NCBI RefSeq assembly: GCF_002999335.1
Contig: NW_020312284.1
Location: forward strand, 1 to 19,404
Source: Cyclospora cayetanensis
Taxonomy: Eukaryota > Apicomplexa > Conoidasida > Eucoccidiorida > Eimeriidae
DNA length: 19,404 bases
Direction: 5' to 3'
Below, piece after piece: positions 1 through 8,800 of this stretch. The translations under genes and the position numbers were made by a program. Position 1 is the stretch's first letter. Every line of letters begins with the position of its first letter. Below the pieces are notes generated by a model that saw nothing but the letters and a program-made list of their open reading frames with translations, did not search any database and was not told the DNA's origin.

Positions 1-1
1 T

Positions 2-101
2 ATGCCGTCTCCTCACACAACAGATACACTTCACACCCATTGTCAAGTAACGTTATCCATTGCGGGTCATTTACAAAAGGCTGTGTCAGAGGGAAACTGA
101 C
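2..101 (-). pseudogene. retropepsin-like remnant of an LTR retrotransposon
   Basis: Read on the minus strand, this open stretch contains W-I-T-L-L-D-N-G-C-E-V followed by a hydrophobic Y-L-L. It resembles the active-site region of retrotransposon aspartic proteases (hydrophobic-LLD-[TS]-G-x-E-V-hydrophobic). The usual Thr/Ser after the catalytic Asp is Asn here (codon at 39-41). A stop (102-104) lies just upstream in this frame, so it is not joined to the gag-like ORF at 218-496, which has the same orientation. Distance and order (zinc knuckle, then about 75 codons, then protease) match Ty3/gypsy gag-PR. The rest of pol would lie beyond the left edge. I infer a dead copy; one short motif limits certainty. 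Confidence 0.4.
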
Positions 102-217
102 TTATGGTGGGCCCCCGTCGGTAGGTCCATCCTCTGTAGCCTCCTTCATTGCGCGGGAGCCTGCGTGGGAGTTTTCCAGTCTCCATGATGCCCCTTGTTT
201 GTCCGCCGAAAAGCATC

Positions 218-496
218 CTATCTCTGGGCGCAGATACTTTGCTGAAGCTTCTTGGTTTTTTGCATGCGTTTGCAGTTTCTGATTATATGTCCCGATTCAC
301 TATAAGAGAAGTAGATGAATTTTTTGGAACCCGTCTGAGGCTGCCTGCGAGCACGGGCAGTTTTCAGGCTTTGGATTCTCGCTTCCCTTCGACTGTGGAA
401 GCTAGGGCAGTTAACACAGCCCTGGCATTCATGGGCTGTATCACCCAATTCTGCTCTTCCTTTTGAGCTTAGGGGTTGCGTTAATTTACTCCTCAA
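218..496 (-). pseudogene. gag-like remnant with degenerate CCHC zinc knuckle
   Basis: This 92-codon minus-strand frame is rich in Arg/Lys and ends in a segment shaped like a CX2CX4HX4C retroviral-type zinc knuckle (272-313). The spacing, G-H-I-I-R-N-C and the basic residues after it are preserved. Both N-terminal Cys positions are Tyr (TAC at 311-313 and TAT at 302-304 on the minus strand), each one G-to-A transition from a Cys codon. The upstream basic linker also looks gag-like. A protease-like remnant follows in the same direction at 2-101. I interpret it as a decayed Ty3/gypsy-type gag. A chance resemblance is possible because only one motif is recognisable. Confidence 0.42.
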
Positions 497-1755
497 CGCT
501 GAAGAAGTATACCATAGGTGGGAGCCTCACCGTTCAGCTGCTTAATCGCTGAGGCGCTGCCCACTTTACGACCAACTTGCGTAGCACTTTGAGTAACCCT
601 GAGATTTTCCAGTGATGAAGCAGCAACTCGCTTACGTTGTGGCTTTTGCAAGCCAAAGCTTCATACGTCTCAATTCACCACTCTATTCATAGACTGATAG
701 GAGGCATGCTTCAGCTTTTTCGTTTCTCCCAATATTTTTTGCTGGGCTGATTATGCCACATAACGATGAGTGAGGGCATGTATGAGACCTTGAGCTGTGA
801 GAATGTCTTCAAGCAGACATATTTCTGAGTATAGATAGAGCCGCCAGTAATGTTTCTACCTTTCCAATAAGCGCGCCAAAAAAGCACTCATTTCTCTTAA
901 CCTAAATTTACAAAACGACGTATTTCTCCCATTCCCTGATGAAATTAACAGGTACATGCCCTACCTCATGGTCGTCATGCTTTTCTTGTTTCTTTAGCTT
1001 GATCGATGGATCCATACAAATTTTGTAGGCTACCAAGATCCTGCCTTTTTACAAGCTAGGGAGCGACTCTGTTATAAACAGGCTGCAGGGCGCCTTTTAG
1101 CGCCACCAAAAGGCATTGTACCGCCGACTACTTACATTGCCAAATGGTGTGTTTCTCAGACTGTTGGCAAAGAAAATCAGGTTAGAGAATTACCAAGTCA
1201 CCTGATCGAAACCAGACAAATGTTGAAGGGATCCCTGATATCCCATTGCAGTTACAGCAAGTGGATGAGCGGGTAAGAGCCGCATCAAGCCAAACGGTGC
1301 GATCAACTGTGCATCATACCATCTACGGCCTCAATGGAGAGAGATCCAACTACCGACCCAATACATGCTCCGTAGAAAGCACCGAGTCGTCTCCAAAAGG
1401 AGGCCCTGCTCCCCCTTCCCCCGTTTTTTGTGAACTCCAAGAGGAGGGGGGAGGGGCAGCCGAGCTGCGCGTTGCTGCACCGTCTTAGCACTTGAAGCAT
1501 TCAGGCCTGCTGCCTATAGCGTCTAACGCCCGTGCGCACACACGACACTGCGTCTTCTTGTCTCACGCTAACAGTACTCTGAAATTACAAAGGAAAATGA
1601 GTAGACAAACGAATGGGTCAACTCTTCACTAATTTGTAGCTATATATAACCGGTGTAGTACGAAGTGTGTGGGTGTGGCATAGCCGACTGCAGGTGGTTC
1701 CGTCTAGTGCACATCCAAAGCCCTAGGCGCGAGTTCTAATCAAGATACGCAAACA
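497..1755. other. intergenic, no recognisable gene
   Basis: Open frames here are short (80 codons or fewer) and none shows a family motif. There is no tandem repeat of note. A G-rich/C-rich patch lies at 1400-1460 and a TATATATA patch at 1641-1647. It may contain further decayed retroelement sequence (the upstream part of the gag remnant, or an LTR), but no repeat pair was visible by eye. Confidence 0.5.
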
Positions 1756-2529
1756 GTGTCTATGACAAAGGATCTAAGGCCTATCTCGCTTTCATTTTCG
1801 GGGGCAGTGGGGGGATTACGGTTAACTAGAGAGCTTGCCCCTGTGCGTCGACGATGGGTAAACACACCCGTGACGCACATTAGAGAGGATTCCTCAGATG
1901 TGGCTACTGCCAAGAGAGGTTTCGAGACAACAAACCCTAGATCTCGAGAAAATTTCCTGCAAAGAAAAAGCAATCGCCGTTCTTTGAGTTGGTGTGTGCT
2001 TGGAAGCTTGCTGCACAGCAGAAGCCTCTCATTGGTCCCTCTGCACTGTATGTGCCCCACCGCAGCCGCAGCAGCGGCTGCAGCAGCAGGAACTGCAAGA
2101 AAACGGCTGCTTGCTATTGTCCTTTTGCGGGCGTTGTTTATCTGTCTGCTTTCGCCAAGTTCGCAAGGCTCTCATACTGCGTTTTCACTGCCTCCAAGCG
2201 TGCGCGGCAGCAACTGCAGCCTGAGGTGGTACAAAAAAATTTCCGCCTGTAAAGCTGCAGTGCTTGCTGCTGCTGCATCCGAGGCTCCCGATTGCGTGTC
2301 TAGGGTCCTCAGTGCCCTCGAAGGCAGCAGCGGCAAAACTTCGGAGCAGAAGAGGAGGCAGCCGCATGCTTCAGGTTGCTCTGCTTCAGCAAGAAGTAGA
2401 CCACGCGCGGAAGGATCCCCTGACGCCTTGCACGATTGCCTCGATCTCCCCCGTAGGTGGGTGCCTGAAGCAGTAGCAGCTCCAGCAGCAGCAGCAGTGT
2501 CTGCTCCAACAGCAGCAGCCGCAGGATGA
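1756..2529 (+). CDS. uncertain 257-codon ORF, possible 5' exon or upstream ORF of RCC1
   Basis: An open frame of 257 codons ends in a TGA that overlaps the RCC1 start codon as ATGA (2526-2529). Its second half has Ala runs from GCA/GCC repeats, one hydrophobic stretch (around 2113-2160) and no known domain. Three readings are possible: a chance ORF in CAG-rich DNA, an upstream ORF in the RCC1 leader, or a 5' coding exon. For the last, a donor-like GTGGGT at 2457 and a CAG ending at 2524 would join in phase to the RCC1 ATG through a 68-nt intron, adding about 234 residues. That intron is unusually short for this gene and consists of CAG repeat, so I do not adopt it. Confidence 0.2.
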   Translation: MSMTKDLRPISLSFSGAVGGLRLTRELAPVRRRWVNTPVTHIREDSSDVATAKRGFETTNPRSRENFLQRKSNRRSLSWCVLGSLLHSRSLSLVPLHCMCPTAAAAAAAAAGTARKRLLAIVLLRALFICLLSPSSQGSHTAFSLPPSVRGSNCSLRWYKKISACKAAVLAAAASEAPDCVSRVLSALEGSSGKTSEQKRRQPHASGCSASARSRPRAEGSPDALHDCLDLPRRWVPEAVAAPAAAAVSAPTAAAAG

Positions 2530-2822
2530 ACGGCGCGCATATTCCAGAGGCTGTCGCTGCTGCGACTTCCCCGCCATCGAATGGGGTGGCCCTTGTTGCA
2601 GCCTCGGCAGTTGTAGAGGACTGCATCGAAGCGGCATCGACTGCAGTGGCTGTCGCAGCACCGTGTGAGGCTGCACGTCAAGCAGTCACATCGGCAGACG
2701 CGCCAGCAAATGCCGTCGCAGCACCCGCAAGCGGTCCTTGGAAGTGCAGTGTCTGCCTTGTCTCGAACGAGGCCACATGCGATGTCTGCCCTTGCTGTGA
2801 AACTGGAAGAGACGGATCGAGA
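2526..2822 (+). CDS. RCC1: RCC1 exon 1: Ala-rich leader and Ran-type zinc finger
   Basis: Encodes residues 1-99. The C-terminal part is a RanBP2-type finger: W72, C74, C77, N81, C88, C91, in the pattern W-x-C-x2-C-x3-N-x6-C-x2-C. After the second Cys comes Leu78-Val79, and after the fourth comes Glu92-Thr93, as in the Ran-binding fingers of Nup153/RanBP2. Ubiquitin-binding NZF fingers have Thr-Phe at the 78-79 position. The donor AGA|GTACGA (2823) is phase 0; unspliced, the frame stops at 2832-2834. Confidence 0.85.
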
Positions 2823-5800
2823 GTACGACTTTAAGATGCCCTTTTTAGCCGCTCTTCGGCACTTTTAGCTCGAGGCTCTCTAGGGGGAGAAGGTGTGGTC
2901 GTTAACCCCTCGGGAGCCATTGATGTGAATCCGTTGATGTAAATTCGTTGATGTACGCCCGTTGATGTATGCCCGTTGATGCATGCCTTTAGTTTTTCCA
3001 ATTCTTCTAAGGCCTAGCTGAGCAGCAGCGAAAGGGAACAGGGTAGGGAGAGGCAGTGCAGTGCGTGTGTTACCTGCATAGCCTTGCGTCGCTGCTCGCG
3101 GCATTGCAGCAGCGGATGGATGTCAAACAGCCGTACGACGCAGGAGTGTGTATATATATATGTCTATTTATGTAACTCTGTGGTGTGGATTCGTCTGTAT
3201 GTGTGGTAGCGGGTCGTGGGGGGGAGCCTGTTGGCTTGAGCTGCGTGTTTCGCAGACAAGCTTCCCTCCCAGGCTACATGTTCATGTGTGTACGTATATA
3301 TATGTGTGTATACATGTATATATGTGTACATGTATGTATATATGTTTGTGTGTGTATATATATATACCTATGTGTATATATGGATGGATGTATATATATG
3401 TGTGTCTACATATGTATAAATCTCTGTATATATATGTATGTATACATATGTATATGTTTGTGTATATATATGTGTATACATATGTATAAATCTGTGTATA
3501 TATGTGTATATATAAGTGTGTATACATATGTATATATCTATGTGTATATATATATATGTATATATCTATGTGTATATATATATATATGGATATATAGGTG
3601 TGTATACATATGTACATATGTGCATGCTGTATTCCTGTGGATTGTGTTGCTAAATTTTGGTGCAGCAAGTGCCGAAGGCATCCCCTGCCCTCTCGTCGGG
3701 CAGCGGTGGGAGCAGTGTGTTTTTGGAGGGGCTTTTTGAGGGGGAGACGAAGAATGGCATTCCTCGGAAGAGTGCTGGATTTACACCGGTGCTTGATTCG
3801 GCAGCCACGGCAGCATGTGTATTCTCGCTTCAGTCGGTGGGAGGCGTGGAGCAGCAGCTAGCGCAGCAGCAGGAGCAGCGGCAGTCCAAGGCACGGGGGC
3901 AGACATCGGAGAGTCTTGTCAAGGACCGCAGTGCCACTCCTTCGTTCCTCCCGCAGCAGGAGCAGTCAAGGCAAGTCAAGGGATTTGTCTTCGTCGCTCC
4001 TGCTGCCTCTTCGCAGGAGCAGCAGCATCGCGTGGACGGCAGCGCAGCGGAAGTCGAGAAGCGACAGCACCAGCAAAAAGAAGAGGAGGAAGAGAAGCAG
4101 CGACGGCAACAGCAGAAGAAACAGCAGGAAGAAGAAGCGGCTACGCGGCTGGAAATCCCCGTGTTGTCTGCAGCCCAGCCTCTCAGCGCAGTGTACATGA
4201 TGGGATCGGGGGAGCTCGAGCAGATCCCCTTCTTCACCCCTGAGGAAGAGGGGGGGGGCGAAGTAATGCAGCCTCGCTTGATTCCACTGCAAGCACAGAT
4301 GCAAGTGGTGGGCGCTGCTAGCGGTGCTCTTCACACGGTGCTGCTGCTGGCCAGTGGTGCATGCTGCTCCTTCGGATGCAACGATGAAGGAGCGCTTGGG
4401 AGGCTCTGCAAAGACACTCCAGCAAACGAACCAGGTAGCTGGCGAGGGGGGAAGGGAAGCGGAGGGGAGGGGAGATAGCGGAGGGGGGGGGGAAGTGTGT
4501 GGTTGGGGACTGGGAAGAAAGAGGCGCTTCAAATACGCCGATTTGTACGTTTTTCTACGACGCACGCGCCAACCAACGTGTGGCGCTTCAGCGAACCGCC
4601 TTCTGCAGAAAGGCGCTGCTCAAAGTGCTCCCAATTACCCGCTTCACGGGGAAGGAGAAAGGGCTTGATGTTATTGTGGCTGTATGTGTGTGTGTGTGCC
4701 GCTGTCGTCTTTTCTCGCTTTCTCTCTCTTGCTGGAGCTTTGAGTTTGCGTTTGAAAGGGGACGCGCAAAATGCGTAGTTCGTTGTCGGAGGGGAGACGG
4801 CCGCTGTGGTTGCCTCCGATCGATACGCGCGGTTGCTTTTGCGGGAGCAGCATCTGTGTGTGTTTGTGTGTATGATTGTTTGTGTTTATGTGTTTGTTTG
4901 TGTGCTTATGTGTATGTTTGTGTGTGTTTATGTGTATGTCTGTGTGTTTACTTATGTTTGTGTGTTTATGTGTATGTATGTTTGTGTGTTTCTGTGTCTG
5001 TTTGTGTGCTTATGTGTATGCTTGTGTGTTTATGTGTGTCTGTTTGTTTATGTGTATGTTTGTTTGTGTGTTTATGCAGGTTTATGTGTATGTTTGTTTG
5101 TGTGTTTATGTGTATGTTTGTGTGTTTACGTGTATGTATGTTTGTGTGTTTATGTGTATGTTTGTGTGTTTATGTATGTTCATGTGTTTATGTGCATGTA
5201 TGTTTGTGTGTGTTTATGTGCATGTATGTTTGTGTGTGTTTATGTGTATGTGTGTTTGTGCGTTTATGTATGTTCATGTGTTCATGTGCATGTATGCTTG
5301 TGTGTTTATGTATGTTTGTGTGTGTTTATGTGTATGTCTGTTTGTGTGTTTATGTATGTCTCTTTGTTTATGTGTATGTCTGTTTGTTTATGTGTTTATG
5401 TATGCTTGTGTGTTTATGTGTATGTTTGTTTGTCTGTTTGTGTGTTTATGTTTGTTTGTGTGTTTATGTGTTTATGTCTGTTTGTGTGTTTATGTATGTT
5501 TGTGTGTGTCTATGTGTCTTTGCAGGGCTGGTGGAACTGCCGGATGCGGCTGTCTCGGTGGCATGTGGCGATTCGCATTCGGCCTTTGTGACTGCGCAAG
5601 GAAGGTTGCTGCTGTGTGGCTCTTATCGCGTAAGCTGAGACATGATTTCTTCGCAGAGGATTTCTGTGTATAGCGGGAGGGCACTCTTTCGCCTGCTGCA
5701 TAGCAGCAGCAGGAGGTCTTGGGTGTATTAGAGGCTGTAAGCGTAGCAGCAGGAGAAGAAATAGGGGCAGTGCTAGAGCTGTTTTGGAGGGGAGGATGAG

Positions 5801-8800
5801 TAGGCGACAGGTTTTTGTTTCGCGCGATGCCTCCTGCAGGTAGTCTCCTGCCTGAAGGGGGGGGTTTTCGTTTTCTGCACGTAGCAGGACGGTTTCATGT
5901 TGCTTGTTTGCCACTTTTGCAGGATGCAAGTGGTGCCTTAGGCTTTGCGCGTTTGGGCAAGGGATCGCGTGTCATGCGACAGCTTTTGCCTGTGGATGTC
6001 TTTGCATCCTTGAGTCTTCCCATTCAGATAGCCGCTGTCGTGAGTCTCAGCCTGCTGCGCTCTGTCCGCCGCTCCTTCCCCCTGTCTGCGCTTTCGCAGC
6101 TTAGCTTTTCCGCTTCTTCTCCTGATCGTTGAAGGGGAACGGGCAACAGCGCGGCAGCGACTTTCTTCCTGGATCCGCTAGCTTTCACTTGCAGGCTTTT
6201 TCCCTGCCGTCTGGAAATTTTTCTGCCTCTCACGCGTCCTCTGTGCAGTCCGTGTGTGTGTGTTTGTGTGTGTGTATGTGTGTGATCTGCACACAGGCCT
6301 GTGGGGAGGATCACACTGTCGCTCTGGAGAGAGGGGGGGAGGCTATATGGCTATGGGGTAGCAATGACTTTGGTCAGCTTGCTGTTGGCTCGGCCGGAGC
6401 TTCTGCCTCCGCTGCAGCAGCTGCCGTGTTAGACGCTAACAGTGGAGCGGCTGCTGCAGCGGCGAAAGCTGCTGAAGTAGCGGCATCCGACGCTGCGCAG
6501 GAGGAGAAACAGCGTCTCCTAGAGCCCACCAGGCGACCGCTTGAGAGGTAGATAGAATAGCAGATGGACTACACCCATTTGCATGCACGTACACCTCGTT
6601 TCTGAAGAGCCTCATGCGGCTCTTTGTGGGGTGGCCTTCATTCACCACCACTGGGGTTGTAGTAGGCCTTGTCGTGTTTCTGCCTGCCTTCCAATTATGC
6701 ACTCTGAAGGCAGTTGTATCTTCTACCGATCCACTTTTCTGCGTGCTTGCATGCTTCCATAAATGCCTACTTACTTGCATGTCTCCATAAATACTTACTT
6801 ACCTCCCTGCTCACTTGCATACTTCCATAAATACCTACCTACCTACCTGCCTACCTCCTCGCATTCTTCCATAAATACCTACCTACCTACTTGCCTACCT
6901 TCCTACCTACCCGCATACTTCCATAAAAATCTACCTACTTATTTACTTGCGTACTTCCATAAATACCTACTTACCTACCTGTTTGCATACGTGTGTCGCC
7001 CCTCTGTCCGCCCATCTCTATGCTTCTCGCTCGACGCCTTCCGCCGTTGCGTTTGCATGCACTATAGTCTCGCATGCGCTGCGCAGGAGTGTGTGTGGTG
7101 CCTACTGCTGCCGCTTTCCGTGTTGCTGCAGCCTCGGCCTCTCTGACGAAATGCAAGCGATTACTGCAGTGTACTGCGGCCGTTGCACAACGTTCATTGC
7201 TGCGTCGCCAAAGGCAGCAGCGGGAGCGACTCCAGAAGCGAGCGAGACGTTTCTCTTTGCCTGTGGTCGTAACACGCAGGGAGAGCTTGGTCTGTGGCTT
7301 TCGGAGCAGCAAGCTCCTCCGGGGGAGCAGGCTGTGGTGTGCGAGTTCAAGAGAGTGCAGCTGCTGCAGGAGGGGATCTTGAAGAACGTCTGTGGAGGGC
7401 AGTTTTTTACCCTCGTTCTTACCGCAGGCGGGAAGATCTACACCTTTGGGCAGGAAAACTTCCTCGGTAGGGTTTCTTAGCGGTTTTTTGCGCGAAAGAC
7501 TCTCTGTTTCTGCCGAAAGGCTTCTGTTTTCGCCGACTTGTCCGGCTGCATTGCCTGAGCTGCAGGGCAGACGCCTCCGTGCATGCGGGATGTTTTTTCC
7601 ATCCGTTTGGTGCACAACGGCTGCTGCAGGACGGGGCTCAACGGCATGCGTGCCTTCTGGCAATCCGCGGCTGCTGCCGCTCTGCGATGGAGAACTGGGT
7701 ATTCGTTTTCGGTGGATCGGGTGCGGCAGCGATCACGCCCTTGCCGTCTCGCGCTCGGGGTGTCTGTACACCTGGGGAGCCGGGCAGAACTACCAGCTAG
7801 GAACAGGCGACGATCCGGTGCTTCTCCCTTCGCCTGCTCGAATTGATCCGCAGAATTTCAAGAATCAATGCGTTCTCCAGGTGGGAAAAGGCATGTTGCG
7901 AAGCTCGGCGATGCATGTCGTGCGACCATGTTCGGCGGGTGTGTGTGTTTGTGTGTGGACCAGTTTGTCTGCCTTGAGGCTGCTCCTTGAGGCTGCTTTC
8001 GGCAAATTCAAGGTTTTTGACGGAGGAGGGGATGGGAGGAGGGGCAAGTCTTTTTTTCCTTGTCTCTCATGGAATAAGAAGGGGGAAGGGGGAATAACTG
8101 TGTTGACTGTGGAACTGTTTCGCGTGGCGATGTTGCTTCTGATGCGGCAGGCGTGCGGCGGTGCACAGCACTCGACGGTATTGGCGTGGTCAGGCAGCTA
8201 TGCAGAGGTGCTGCAGCAGCAAGAGAGGCAGCCAACAGCCGAGCAGGCAGTAGCTGCGGCTGCTGAAGAGGAGCGCAAGGAAGGCGATCAACAGCTGAAG
8301 CGGCCTCTAGAAGAGGCTGCTGCTACGACGGCAGCCAAGGAAGCGTCGCCACCACCTAAGAAGGCGAAACGTCAGTTGGTGTTCACGCGCTGGAGCTGCT
8401 GCTGATGCTGCTGTCGAAGGGTCGCTGAAGCACTTGGCGTTTGCCTTGCTGGTGAGGCATTCGTGCTGTGCTGTGTGTGCGTTGGTTGGTGCTGCAGATG
8501 GAGAAGACAGCGCACTCCTGCAGCTGCATGCTCAGACGCGGAGTCAACGCCGCAGCCGTAGTCGAAGCCGTAGTGTTTGCCGTGCACCTTCAGCGAGTGT
8601 AGCCTCAGAAGAGACACGTGCCAAAGAAGGGGATAACTTGAACGTGAAATCCATTGAGAAGGATGAGCAGCAGCATGTGCAAGCAGAAGGCCACATGGAC
8701 AGTGAAACAGCAGAGCCGATCGCTGCTGCCGTAGAACCAGGTGCACCTGCAGATGAGACGGCTGGTGCTGTTGCAAAAGGTGCAGCAGCCGATGCAGCAT

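Noticed and set aside
1725..1745. Possible tRNA B box (GAGTTCTAATC)
   Set aside because: The purine after TTC is missing and no A box or cloverleaf could be paired upstream.
3657..3665. ATG at 3657 as the start of a separate RCC1-like gene
   Set aside because: The ATG is inside the last bases of a pyrimidine-CAG acceptor. Splicing from exon 1 at 3665 is phase-matched and explains the lack of an upstream signal.
3148..3739. Tyr/Ile/Cys-rich ORFs on both strands
   Set aside because: Products of the TATATG/TGTGTA microsatellite in intron 1, with no family similarity.
4855..5520. Regular repeats as a CRISPR-like array
   Set aside because: No unique spacers; the units are slippage variants of one short motif inside a eukaryotic intron.
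4499..5673. Long overlapping ORFs (265-379 codons) rich in Val, Cys, Met and Phe
   Set aside because: They are translations of the TGTGTTTATG tandem tract of intron 2, open in all three forward frames because the repeat has no TAA/TAG/TGA. Exon 3 only begins at 5526.
7571..7629. Alternative RCC1 exon 7 acceptors at 7565 or 7570
   Set aside because: 7565 breaks the phase and 7570 keeps phase but enters a frame that loses the blade consensus. Only 7629 gives F-L-G-R-G-S and P-R-L-L-P-L.
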